Shown here piece by piece: positions 7,715 to 16,599 of a stretch of 43,054 nucleotides of DNA. Every line of letters begins with the position of its first letter. Position 1 is the first letter of the stretch. The position numbers were made by a program, and so were the translations under genes. This stretch comes from Planctomycetota bacterium (GTDB taxonomy: Bacteria; Planctomycetota; GCA-002687715; DRQF01), in assembly GCA_011369445.1 (NCBI GenBank), contig DRQF01000245.1:1-43054 (forward strand), given 5' to 3'. Below the pieces are notes generated by a model. It was not told the DNA's origin, made no database searches, and was given only the letters and a program-made list of their open reading frames with translations.

Positions 7715-8131
7715 ATGACCCGGCGATCGATTCGGAACCTGTTGATGCGATTTTCGCCCTGTGTGAAACACGCGGCCGTCGTTGGAATGCTGGCGCTCGG
7801 CGCTTGCGTGGGATTGGGAAACATGGGGGACGCGGGAGTCCACGGGCTGGCGGACGACGAGGCGGAGGTCTACATCGTTGGCCATGAATTCGACGCCGTC
7901 GTTGCGGCCGCCGTCAAGGAACTGGAGACGCGCGGGGAAGTCGTCTCGGCACTGCGAAAACTCGGCGTCATTCGCGGGACCGTGGAGGACACGGATGTGA
8001 CGGTCCGGGTGGATCCGCCGCAGCGGGGGACGATTCGCGTCGTCGTCCAGGCACGAGGCGACCTGGGGCTCAGCCCACGGAGAAGCCTGGCGGCGGCCAT
8101 GGCGCGAAGCCTCGAGCGAAGGCTTCCCTGA
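7715..8131 (+). CDS. Small lipoprotein, DUF3568-like
   Basis: The 138-residue product has a basic N-terminus, a hydrophobic stretch and a lipobox (LALGAC, Cys at about residue 31), so it is predicted to be lipidated and held in the inner or outer membrane. The mature part (about 105 residues) has one alpha/beta unit with VYIVGHEFDAVVAAAVKELE and two beta segments (VTVRVDPP, TIRVVVQARG), similar in layout to small lipoproteins of the DUF3568 type, which have no assigned function. The ATG follows a GGGAGG ribosome-binding site at a good distance. The next gene begins 63 nt downstream on the same strand and could share the transcript. Confidence 0.75.
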   Translation: MTRRSIRNLLMRFSPCVKHAAVVGMLALGACVGLGNMGDAGVHGLADDEAEVYIVGHEFDAVVAAAVKELETRGEVVSALRKLGVIRGTVEDTDVTVRVDPPQRGTIRVVVQARGDLGLSPRRSLAAAMARSLERRLP

Positions 8132-8194
8132 CCCTGGTCCACTTTTCCTCCGGAGTCGACACGAACAGATGATGATCCCCTTTTGAGGCCGTGC

Positions 8195-10597
8195 ATGAAG
8201 GGAGCCGGGCAGGCCGCCACGATTCTGGGACTCTTCGTCCTCAGTTTCGCCACCTTGGCGTTGGAGGTGATGCAGGTTCGCATCTTCTCGTACACCATGA
8301 ACCATGGTTTCTCTTGGCTGGCCATTGGTCTCGCCATGCTCGGCTTTGGTGTATCGGGTACTCTCCTGACCTTTCAGAGGAAAGGGGTGAGGGAGGGGAG
8401 TTCCAGGGGCTTCGGAGGAGCGCTCCTCGGATTCGCGCTCCTCGTCGTCGGCGTCCATGCGGCGTTTGCAAGGCTGTCCCACCGCGTGAGCCCGGAGGAT
8501 GGACTGAACCTCTTTTCACCGGCCGTTCTCGTCCTCTTGCTCTTCGTGGCCCCGTATGCCGTCGCCGGCTGGGCGACGGCCCGCGCCCTTTTCACCGGGG
8601 GCGCCTCGCATGTCGGGCGTCTCTACGCCGTCAACCTGGTGGGGGCAGCGCTGGGGTGCTGGGCCGTCTACCCGCTGCTGGAGCACCTGGGCGCCCCCCG
8701 GGCGCTCCTTCTTCTCTCTGGGGCCGCGGCCGCCGCGGCGATTCCTGCTCTGGGGAGTTGGGGAAAGAAGTGGGCGGGGATGATCGCGCTTTTGATGGTG
8801 GCTGCCTTGCCCTGGGCGCCCCATCTGTTCCCCTTTCGACCCGATGAGGCCGACCAGCTGTCGGCGGTGCGACGCGTCGCGCCCGGGGAGCCTGTCTCCG
8901 AGTTTCACCGCTGGGATCCGGTCGGTCGTGTGGATGTCGTCCGGTTCCCGGGAGAGTTCGGGCTTTTCGGTTCAGCCACGCCCTGCGCTTTCTTCAGCCA
9001 GGACGCCGGCGCGGGCTCCTTCATCGCCGATTTCGCAAGTCACCCGGACGCCGCGGATGATCTCGTGCGGGGAACCCTTTACGGATTGGCGGGACAGCTA
9101 CGGCCGGCTTCGAAGGCGCTCGTCATCGGGCTGGGGGGTGGACCGGATCTCGTGGCTCTCCATCGTCTCGGAATGAAGCGGCTCGTGGGGTGCGAGATCA
9201 ATGGCGCGGTGATCGAGCTTTTAGGAGACGTCTACCGGACGTCGCTGGGACTGCCCCCTCCCGGGGAACGGGGCTTCGAATTGGTCCACGCTGACGGTCG
9301 AAGCTACGCGGAGGCCCATCCGGGCGCGTTCGATGTCATCCAGATGACGGGCGCGGACACCTATGCCGCGGCCCCGGCGGGAGGTTCCGTGCTCGCGGAG
9401 AGCTATCTCTACACCGTCGAGGGATTCGAGGCGCTGCTCGGCGCCCTGTCGGCGGATGGGATTCTTGCCGTGACCCGTTTCTCTCAGGAGTCAGCCCGTG
9501 TCTTCAACACCGCGCGCGCGGCGCTCGTGCGTCTCGGCGTCGATGACCCGATGAGGCATCTCGCCTTGGTTCACCAGGGACCCCATGCCTATTGGGGGGC
9601 CGTGTTGGTCAAGCGCTCGCCGTTCACGGCCGATGAGATAGTGAAGCTGGACACCCTTTGCCGACAGAGTGTCGGGGCGGCGGCGCGATGCCGCATCCCG
9701 TTCTACGACGTCTTGGGATTCTCCTTTGCGACGCCGATGCGCCTCGCCTGGAGCCCGTTCTTGGGCGTGGACCTCGATGGGGCGGAGCGCCTGCTCGCCA
9801 AGGCGGGCTTCGATGTGTCGCCTGTCACCGACGATCGCCCTTTCTTCTTCCAGTTCGGGAGACTGGATGAACTTTCCCTTGCAGAACTCGGGCAGCGACT
9901 CGCAGGTTCCGACGTCGCGTTGAACCCCCATCAAGGGCGTCTTCTCGACTTCCTCGTGATCGCGATCCAGCTCACTCTCGTGGCCTTTGTGCTGGTCTTT
10001 CTCCCCGGAGCGTACCTGGGATGGCTTCGGGGGCCCTCGTCGCGACCTCTGAGGAGCGCCAGCCTCTTCGCCGCCCTCGGCGTGGGGTTCATGCTCATCG
10101 AATTGGGGCTCATGCAGAAGACGGGGCTTTTTCTCGGTCACCCCCAGCACTCCATCACGACGATTCTGTCGAGCCTCCTTTTCTTCTCCGGTCTGGGAAG
10201 TCTTCTCGCACGCCCTCTCGGAATGCATCGGGGAAGGAGAGTATGGGGGGCCATTGGGGGCATCGCCGTGTGGGTGGCCGCGTTCCACCTTCTCGGGGGA
10301 GAAAGTTTTCACCGTGGCCTCACTCTGGCGCCCCTGTCGCGTGTCGGCCGCTTGGTTGCCTGGGTGGCTCCGCTGGGGATTCTTCTCGGGCTTCCGTTTC
10401 CAGCGCTGATCAGTCGGCTGCGGGGCCGGCGGGCCGGCCTGGCCTGGGCGTCCAACGGCTTCGCCTCTGTCTGCGCTTCTCTCGTCGCCGTTCCCTTCGC
10501 CATGGGGGCGGGTTTCACTGCCGTCCTCTTCGCCGGCGTCGGCGCCTACTTTGTGGCCGGCCTCCTGGTGCCCCGCGACGACGCCTCGGACGAATGA
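8195..10597 (+). CDS. Membrane-embedded spermidine-synthase-like protein
   Basis: This 800-residue protein has six or seven N-terminal membrane helices (ILGLFVLSFATLALEVMQ...), a central soluble Rossmann methyltransferase/aminopropyltransferase-like domain (about residues 220-520) and five or six C-terminal helices. The nucleotide-binding loop VIGLGGGPDLVAL is near residue 310, with CEIN as the acidic ribose-binding end and HADGRSY following. The C-terminal helices contain FMLIELGLMQKTGLFLGHP, a recurring signature of such fused proteins in deltaproteobacteria-like and planctomycete genomes. The paired aspartates that bind polyamines in true spermidine synthases are not evident, so the substrate is unknown. 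ATG 8195 is preferred to TTG 8183 because GAGG lies 6 nt upstream of the ATG. Confidence 0.82.
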   Translation: MKGAGQAATILGLFVLSFATLALEVMQVRIFSYTMNHGFSWLAIGLAMLGFGVSGTLLTFQRKGVREGSSRGFGGALLGFALLVVGVHAAFARLSHRVSPEDGLNLFSPAVLVLLLFVAPYAVAGWATARALFTGGASHVGRLYAVNLVGAALGCWAVYPLLEHLGAPRALLLLSGAAAAAAIPALGSWGKKWAGMIALLMVAALPWAPHLFPFRPDEADQLSAVRRVAPGEPVSEFHRWDPVGRVDVVRFPGEFGLFGSATPCAFFSQDAGAGSFIADFASHPDAADDLVRGTLYGLAGQLRPASKALVIGLGGGPDLVALHRLGMKRLVGCEINGAVIELLGDVYRTSLGLPPPGERGFELVHADGRSYAEAHPGAFDVIQMTGADTYAAAPAGGSVLAESYLYTVEGFEALLGALSADGILAVTRFSQESARVFNTARAALVRLGVDDPMRHLALVHQGPHAYWGAVLVKRSPFTADEIVKLDTLCRQSVGAAARCRIPFYDVLGFSFATPMRLAWSPFLGVDLDGAERLLAKAGFDVSPVTDDRPFFFQFGRLDELSLAELGQRLAGSDVALNPHQGRLLDFLVIAIQLTLVAFVLVFLPGAYLGWLRGPSSRPLRSASLFAALGVGFMLIELGLMQKTGLFLGHPQHSITTILSSLLFFSGLGSLLARPLGMHRGRRVWGAIGGIAVWVAAFHLLGGESFHRGLTLAPLSRVGRLVAWVAPLGILLGLPFPALISRLRGRRAGLAWASNGFASVCASLVAVPFAMGAGFTAVLFAGVGAYFVAGLLVPRDDASDE

Positions 10598-10633
10598 CGT
10601 GCGACGTCTCCCGAGCTCTTTGATGCTTTCGGG

Positions 10634-10639
10634 TAGACT
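10634..10639 (+). promoter_or_regulatory. Candidate -10 element (TAGACT)
   Basis: TAGACT lies 34 nt before the protease ATG in the 75-nt gap. The same hexamer occurs before the FKBP gene at 38737. No convincing -35 is visible. Confidence 0.3.
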
Positions 10640-10672
10640 CTGATTGATCGCCAAAGGTCCCGGAGACGAATC

Positions 10673-13048
10673 ATGTATCCCCGCCTGTGCTGTGTCCTTT
10701 TCCTCTCCGCTTGTCTATCTGCTCAGGATCGCCCCTGGATGCCGGTGACCGTGACGGTGACGACCGGGAGTGTCGTGCTGGATGTCTCCGCGAAGACAGG
10801 GGACTGCCTTTTCGTCGTGAGTTTGGCTGAGGGGATGGGCTCGAATCCCGTGGGCCTCGATCGAGGGACGCTCGGTGCGGCGCGGATCGTGCGGTTCCAA
10901 CGGGTGGGAAGCCAGGTCTACCTCGTTCAGAAGAACCTGAAGTATCGTGCTGACGCCTCGGAGGATGACGGGAAGGCCGCGGTCGACGCATCGTTTTCCC
11001 GAAGCGTTCTGTGGAGCGGTCCCTTGCTTTCCAACTCGACGCCGGACCATTGGTTCGTGGACGTGAGTTCTCTTTTGACGATGGATCTCGAGGGCTGGGG
11101 AAGGACCCTTTCTCGATCGTCGAAGAAGCCGTTTCGACTTGCGTCCGATCTCTCATTCGTCGAGACCGACTCCTGTCGCGCTCTCGATCTCAACACGGAG
11201 CTGGAAGCCACCCTCACGTTTCGATCCGACGATCCCGGTGGAGAGGCCGCCGCCACGACGCCCGACCCGACGCGAGTGAGTCTCCGCCAGCACGTCACGC
11301 TCGCACGATTGCCAGGAGAGGGATTCGAGCGCCGCGCGTTCGATCCCCGCTGCGGCAGTTTCGCAATCTCGTATGAGGACATGACCGCGCCTCTCGGGGC
11401 GCCGACGACGAAGGGGTGGATTCTCCGGCATCGTCTGGAGAAAACCGTTCCGGGACCCGCCCCCTCGAAGGTGAAGGAGCCCCTCGTCTACTACGTCGAC
11501 CGGGGTGCGCCCGAGCCAATTCGGTCCGCCTTGATCGAAGGGGCCTCCTGGTGGGCCGAGGCGTTCGAGGCGGCCGGGTACCTGGAGGCCTTCAAGGTGG
11601 AGGTCCTGCCCGAAGGCGTGGACCCGATGGATCTTCGCTACAACGTCATCCTCTGGGTTCATCGGGCGACGCGCGGGTGGTCCTACGGCTCGAGCATCGT
11701 CGACCCGCGGACGGGGGAGATCCTCAAGGCTCTCGTGCGGCTGGGCTCTCTCAGGGCTCGACAGGACTACACCATAGCCCAGGGCCTCTCCGGGGCGGCG
11801 GGGACGTACGAGGGAGATCTGGCTCGAGACATGGCCTTGGCGCGCATCCGACAGTTGGCGGCCCACGAAGTGGGGCACACCTTGGGTTTCGCGCACAACT
11901 TCGCCGCCAGTGCGGCCGGGCGGGCGTCGGTGATGGACTATCCCGCACCATGGGTCACCCTGACCTCCGACCGGACTTTGGATTTCTCGCAGGCGTACGC
12001 GCGAGGAATAGGACCTTGGGACGTGTTCGCCTGCCGCATGGCGTATGGAATCCCATCCCCGAACCAGTCCGTCGGCGCGATGCGGGAGGCTCTCGTCAGA
12101 GAAGCGCGCCAGCAAGGACTGGTCTTTATCAGCGACCCCGACGCCCGCGCCTTGGACACGGGGCATGCCCGTGCGAGTCTTTGGGACAACGGGCGGGAGC
12201 CCGTGAAAGAGCTTCGTAGGGTCATGGAGGTTCGCCGGGTGGCGCTTGCCCGGTTCAGTTCCGGTGTGCTTCCCAAGGGACGCCCCCGCTCGGACCTGGA
12301 GTTTCCTCTCGTTCCCCTCTATCTCCATCACCGTTATCAGTTGGGCGCCACGGCCAAGCTCCTGGGAGGAGCCATCTACGAATACGGCCTGACCAAGGGT
12401 GCGGCGGCCCCTTGGACTTGGGTCGACGCCAAGCAACAAAGGGCTGCTTTGCGCGCCATCCTCGATGCGCTGAGCGTGAGGGCGTTGAGCTTCCCTGAGC
12501 CACTTCTTCGAGAGTTGCCCCCCGTTGCCTTCGGTGCCGGCTCGGCCGGGGAACGGTTTCCCCGTCGGACGGGGAGGTTTTTCGACCCCGCTTCCGCGGC
12601 GGAAACCCTCGTGACCACCATCCTGGACCTTCTCATGGCCCCCGCGCGTTTGGAGCGCATGGCGTTGCAACACGCGCAGAGAGAAGAACTCCCCGGGGCG
12701 GACGAACTCCTTTCGGCGCTATCGAAGACTTGCCTCGATGCTCCGGATGAAGTGTATGAGGGCATGGAGGGGCTGCTTGCGCGCATGCGTCGGACACTCT
12801 TCGTTCGCACCCTGATCGAGCTGGACGAGAGGGTCTCCCTGTCCCCCGAGTTGGAACTCGTGGTGTGGGGACGGCTCGCGGCGGCCGAGGCATCCCTCGG
12901 GCGACTCGCGGGGAGCGTCCTTGCGCCCAAGGTTCGCTCGCAGGTGGTGGCTTTGGGGGAAGAGATCCGTCGACACAAAGAAAAAAGGGACTCCCGTGTC
13001 CGAAAACGGCTTGCCGTCCCGCCGGGATCACCCATCGGTCAGCGATAG
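10673..13048 (+). CDS. Secreted zinc metalloprotease (metzincin, DUF4953-like)
   Basis: The 791-residue product starts with a Sec signal peptide (CCVLFLSACLSAQ) and is predicted to be exported. The zinc site HEVGHTLGFAH is at about residues 398-408 (three His ligands and the catalytic Glu), followed by the Met-turn SVMDYP, which together define a metzincin. Upstream, YYVDRGAPEPIRSALIEGA and WWAEAFEAAGYLEAF are characteristic of the large bacterial zinc-dependent metalloproteases with DUF5117/DUF4953 regions. A C-terminal helical region of about 350 residues follows the protease domain. ATG 10673 has GGAG 7 nt upstream. The natural substrate is unknown; degradation of external protein is plausible. 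It stands as a single transcription unit between two promoter-like gaps. Confidence 0.9.
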   Translation: MYPRLCCVLFLSACLSAQDRPWMPVTVTVTTGSVVLDVSAKTGDCLFVVSLAEGMGSNPVGLDRGTLGAARIVRFQRVGSQVYLVQKNLKYRADASEDDGKAAVDASFSRSVLWSGPLLSNSTPDHWFVDVSSLLTMDLEGWGRTLSRSSKKPFRLASDLSFVETDSCRALDLNTELEATLTFRSDDPGGEAAATTPDPTRVSLRQHVTLARLPGEGFERRAFDPRCGSFAISYEDMTAPLGAPTTKGWILRHRLEKTVPGPAPSKVKEPLVYYVDRGAPEPIRSALIEGASWWAEAFEAAGYLEAFKVEVLPEGVDPMDLRYNVILWVHRATRGWSYGSSIVDPRTGEILKALVRLGSLRARQDYTIAQGLSGAAGTYEGDLARDMALARIRQLAAHEVGHTLGFAHNFAASAAGRASVMDYPAPWVTLTSDRTLDFSQAYARGIGPWDVFACRMAYGIPSPNQSVGAMREALVREARQQGLVFISDPDARALDTGHARASLWDNGREPVKELRRVMEVRRVALARFSSGVLPKGRPRSDLEFPLVPLYLHHRYQLGATAKLLGGAIYEYGLTKGAAAPWTWVDAKQQRAALRAILDALSVRALSFPEPLLRELPPVAFGAGSAGERFPRRTGRFFDPASAAETLVTTILDLLMAPARLERMALQHAQREELPGADELLSALSKTCLDAPDEVYEGMEGLLARMRRTLFVRTLIELDERVSLSPELELVVWGRLAAAEASLGRLAGSVLAPKVRSQVVALGEEIRRHKEKRDSRVRKRLAVPPGSPIGQR

Positions 13049-13091
13049 CCGGCTTTCGCGGGGGCGGGCCGCCGCGTATCGTGCAGTCCTG

Positions 13092-13097
13092 TAGGAT
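13092..13097 (+). promoter_or_regulatory. Candidate -10 element (TAGGAT) of the mechanosensitive channel gene
   Basis: TAGGAT is preceded by TG one base before (TGTAGGAT), resembling an extended -10, and lies 16 nt before the GTG start at 13114, with GAGGG between them as ribosome-binding site. Confidence 0.4.
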
Positions 13098-13113
13098 TCG
13101 TTCGAGGGACACC

Positions 13114-16100
13114 GTGCCAAGACTCCAGATCCGATTATGGCTCCTTCTCACGCTGTTTGCCGCGCCGATGAACCTGGTCGCGCAAGGAGAAGGGGAACCG
13201 TCGAAAGCGCCCGCCGTCCCATGGGGGGGCATGGCGCTCGACGAACGCCCCCTGCCGAAAACGGCCGCGGAGGCGAAGACTCTTTTGGCCAAGGCCAGAA
13301 AGGAGCGGGATCGCATCGACGCGAAGAACCCGCTCCGGGCGCCTTTGGACCGGCAGGTGAAAGCGCTCGAGAACCTGGTCGCGACCCTGGAGGCCCTGGA
13401 AAGCCTGGAATCCCGCAAGAGTGAGCTCGGGCGCCAGCGTGAACGGCTGGCGGCCGAGAAGGCCGCCCTCGAGAAAAAACTGAAGGGCCCGCCTGAGCCC
13501 GCCCCGTCCCGGGTCACCGAGTCCATGCTGCTGGAAGCCCGTAGCAAGTCCGAAGCGGCGCGGGCCGAGTTGGACCGCGCACAGGGGGCGTATCTTCGCG
13601 CCCAAACCCAGATGTCCGGGTTGGGAGCCGCCATCGAGGCCGCCCAGTCCGCCGTCGATGCCGCGGCGAAGACCCTGCAGCAGACCGAAGCGACCTATTC
13701 GTCGAAGACATCGGCTGCGGGCGTGGATGCGGCGGAGCTGGCGGTCCTTGCGGAAGATGTCTACGCGAAGAGACTCGACCACCACCGCCTTCAGATGGAA
13801 TGGACCCTGAAGAACCGCCAACGCGATCTGGCACTGCCGGATCTCGAGGTGCAGGTGGCCGCCTTGCAAAAGGACGTCGCTGACCTGAAAGCGAAGCTGG
13901 CCGCTCGACGGGTGGCCACTCTCGAGAGCGTCGATCGGAAGGTGCGCGAGGAGGCTTTGGCGCGCGCTCTCGAGAATCGAGACAAGGTGGCCGCCTGGAT
14001 TCAGGAAGTTCCCGATTTCGAGCGCCCCTATTTCGAGGCGCGTGTTCGCCTGTTGGATCTCGAGGCCGAGGCCGCCCGAGCCCGCTTGAAGCTTGCCGAC
14101 TGGACGAAGGAAACGGGGCCGGAAGGTAATGTGGGCATTGCCCAGGCTACGACGGAGTTCCAAGCGCAGCTCATCGAGGAGCAAAAAAGGGAGCCGGAGG
14201 CCTCCGTATTTCCCGAAGAGGCGGACGAGTTGCGGCGGGAGTTGGAAAAGGCGAAGAAGGCCGAGTCCGTCTTTCGAGCGGCCCGGAAGGATCTGCGGGG
14301 ACAGCTGAGTTGGGCGCGACGTCGCCTGCACGGTTCGGGCGATGTCGATGAGGGGGTCTTGGGTGCCCTGGACGAGGCCTTCGCCGCATGGAAAAAGAGG
14401 ACCGACAACGGTCGCCTGAGCCCTCGGAGGCCTCGCTGGGGCGAGCCGCCACCTGTCGATGAAGCAGCCTGGAAGAGTCTTCGTGACGAGTTGTCTCAGG
14501 TCGTGCGCCTGCGACGCGAGAACCTCGTCAAACTCCAGGACACACTCACGCCCGAACTGTCGCGCCTCAGAAAACTGCAGGACCAAGCCGAGTCCAACCG
14601 ATTGGCGATTGCCCGCCGTCTGCTCTGGAGTCGGGAAGCCAGCCACATTTCGATGGACTCCATCGAGGAGGCGATCGACGATGCCGGGTCCGCCGTGGAC
14701 GCCCTGGACGAGATTCCGGGGCGGGTCGGGACGCGACTGAAAGCTTTCGTCGTCGACCCGGCCCAGCGCGGCCGTGTGATCTGGGGTGGGATTGCTCTGT
14801 TGGTCCTGATCCTGGGGCTCGTTTTCGTGCACCGCAAGATGCCCCAGACGATCGATTTTCTCGAGCACCAGAAAGGTCGGCTAGGGATCGGGAGCTTCCT
14901 GGCTCTCGTTTTGAGGCGCACCGATTTCAGCCTCATGATCGCCCTCGTTTTCGTGGGTCTCCCCTGGGCCTTGGGGCTCACGCGGGACGTCGTCGGTGTG
15001 ATGGCGGCTCTTTTTCTGAGCCCGTTTCTCTATCGGTTGGGCCGGGTGATCCTGGACGTCCTCCTCGTCGACAGGGAAGGCGATCCCCGCTTCATCCAGG
15101 TCGACGACGACTTGGCCCGCATTCTCGAAAAATCCGGCAAGACGCTTTTGAATCTGGCCGTGGTTTTCGTGCCGGTGGGTGTGCTTTTGGAAGCGGCGGG
15201 GTATGACCGCCGGAACCCAGGTTTCGTGGAGCTGTGGTGGCTCGTCTACAAGGTCGTCTCGCAGCTCGTGCTGTTGTTCACGGTGTTCCGTCCCGTCGTC
15301 GTGCGCCGACTGATTCGCGGCGACAACGTGGTGGCCGCCAGCTTCAGAAACTGGATCCTGCTCGGCTATCCCCTCATTCTCGGGGCGTTCCTTTTCGTCT
15401 TCGTGCTGGGAAGCCTGCGATACAAGGTGGCGGAATCCTTCTTCGCCATTCTCTTCGCGAAGACCTTGGCGGCCCTCCTCGCGGGATACGTTCTTTACCG
15501 ATTCCTCCTCCGACGATTCTTCAGGACGAAGGATCTGAATAGGAAACTCAACCCGGACGACTTCGAGAAGAAGGACGAGTATCTGGAAGAGGGACGCAAG
15601 CTGTTTCTCGACCGGTTGCTTCGCCTCGCCCTGCGCGTCGTCGTCTTCGGAGTGGTGTTCTTTTTTCTCTACCGGATCTGGTCGCCCCTCGGATTCGATT
15701 GGCTGAACGTACCCCTGTCCTCGGACGGCGAGGGCTTGACTCCGTTGGGAATCCTTCGGGCCCTCTTTGCAATTCTCGTGACCGTGGTCGTTGTGCGCAC
15801 GCTGCGTCAGTACCTCATCTTCTTCGTCGCACCGCGAATGAAGCTGGACCAGGGACTCAGCTACACGATGGTGACATTGAGTTCCTATTTCGTTGTCGCG
15901 GTGGGTCTCATCATCGCCCTCAGAACGCTGCGCGTGAGGGGAGAGCAGATTGCCGTCGTGATGTCGGCGCTCATGATCGGCGTCGGATTCGGCTTGCAGT
16001 CCATCGTCAAGAACTTCGTTTCGGGGCTCATCCTTTTGGTCGAACGACCTGTTCAGGTCGGTGACCGCATCGAGGTGGGCGACAAGAGCGGCGTCGTCGA

Positions 16101-16599
16101 GAAGATCACCCTTCGCGCCACCTCCGTGATGACATGGGACGGTGTGGGAATCGTCATTCCGAACGAGGAGATGATCGGGAGCAAGCTCGTGAATCAGTCC
16201 CTCGGTCGCCCTCGGCTGAGAGCGAATCTGCTCTTCGGCGTCTCCTACTCCGCGGACGTTCAGAGAGTGCGAGCGCTCGTCAACGAACTCGTGTCGTCGC
16301 ATGGCTTGGTGTTGAAGCGACCGTCTCCGGAGGTCTTTTTCATCGGGTTCGGGGACAACTCCCTGGATTTCCGTGTGGTCTACTGGACGGCGATTGGCAC
16401 CCATCGCGGGCGCGTCGCGAGCGATCTTCGGTTCGCGATCGAGGCGGGTTTCCGCCGAGAGGGGATCGAGATCCCATTCCCGCAGCGGGACTTGCATCTG
16501 AGAAGCGTCGACGACGATGCGGCGCGGACGATGCGCGGCGAGTCCGGGGGACGCGACGAGGAGGCGGGCTTGACCGGCGCGGAGGAAGGCGCCGAATGA
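13114..16599 (+). CDS. Giant MscS/KefA-type mechanosensitive channel
   Basis: The 1161-residue protein opens with a signal peptide (LWLLLTLFAAPMNLVAQ), then a roughly 480-residue periplasmic region rich in Ala, Glu, Lys, Leu and Arg heptads that is strongly coiled-coil, then about ten membrane helices (residues about 550-940) and a canonical MscS module. The pore-lining helix and cytoplasmic beta domain are seen in MSALMIGVGFGLQSIVKNF, LLVERPVQVGDRIEVGD and VIPNEEMIGSKLVNQS. These channels open under membrane tension and release solutes during hypo-osmotic shock. The GTG at 13114 was chosen because it directly precedes the signal peptide and has GAGGG upstream; the frame is open earlier but overlaps the protease gene. 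The stop overlaps the start of the ROK kinase gene (ATGA). Confidence 0.93.
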   Translation: MPRLQIRLWLLLTLFAAPMNLVAQGEGEPSKAPAVPWGGMALDERPLPKTAAEAKTLLAKARKERDRIDAKNPLRAPLDRQVKALENLVATLEALESLESRKSELGRQRERLAAEKAALEKKLKGPPEPAPSRVTESMLLEARSKSEAARAELDRAQGAYLRAQTQMSGLGAAIEAAQSAVDAAAKTLQQTEATYSSKTSAAGVDAAELAVLAEDVYAKRLDHHRLQMEWTLKNRQRDLALPDLEVQVAALQKDVADLKAKLAARRVATLESVDRKVREEALARALENRDKVAAWIQEVPDFERPYFEARVRLLDLEAEAARARLKLADWTKETGPEGNVGIAQATTEFQAQLIEEQKREPEASVFPEEADELRRELEKAKKAESVFRAARKDLRGQLSWARRRLHGSGDVDEGVLGALDEAFAAWKKRTDNGRLSPRRPRWGEPPPVDEAAWKSLRDELSQVVRLRRENLVKLQDTLTPELSRLRKLQDQAESNRLAIARRLLWSREASHISMDSIEEAIDDAGSAVDALDEIPGRVGTRLKAFVVDPAQRGRVIWGGIALLVLILGLVFVHRKMPQTIDFLEHQKGRLGIGSFLALVLRRTDFSLMIALVFVGLPWALGLTRDVVGVMAALFLSPFLYRLGRVILDVLLVDREGDPRFIQVDDDLARILEKSGKTLLNLAVVFVPVGVLLEAAGYDRRNPGFVELWWLVYKVVSQLVLLFTVFRPVVVRRLIRGDNVVAASFRNWILLGYPLILGAFLFVFVLGSLRYKVAESFFAILFAKTLAALLAGYVLYRFLLRRFFRTKDLNRKLNPDDFEKKDEYLEEGRKLFLDRLLRLALRVVVFGVVFFFLYRIWSPLGFDWLNVPLSSDGEGLTPLGILRALFAILVTVVVVRTLRQYLIFFVAPRMKLDQGLSYTMVTLSSYFVVAVGLIIALRTLRVRGEQIAVVMSALMIGVGFGLQSIVKNFVSGLILLVERPVQVGDRIEVGDKSGVVEKITLRATSVMTWDGVGIVIPNEEMIGSKLVNQSLGRPRLRANLLFGVSYSADVQRVRALVNELVSSHGLVLKRPSPEVFFIGFGDNSLDFRVVYWTAIGTHRGRVASDLRFAIEAGFRREGIEIPFPQRDLHLRSVDDDAARTMRGESGGRDEEAGLTGAEEGAE

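Noticed and set aside
7271-8482. 403-codon minus-strand open frame crossing the gap and the lipoprotein gene
   Set aside because: Arg/Pro/Ser-rich sequence without domains, spanning the start of two supported plus-strand genes.
11153-12673. 506-codon minus-strand open frame opposite the metalloprotease
   Set aside because: No domain or ribosome-binding site, and the plus strand has a signal peptide and an intact zinc motif.
12865-13113. Longer N-terminus for the mechanosensitive channel
   Set aside because: It overlaps the protease gene, and the GTG at 13114 has a promoter-like element, a ribosome-binding site and directly begins a signal peptide.
13135-16497. Long minus-strand open frames (577 and 538 codons) opposite the mechanosensitive channel gene
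   Set aside because: They mirror the coiled-coil and membrane codons of a well-supported gene, have no ribosome-binding sites, and translate into His/Gln/Arg-rich sequence without domains.
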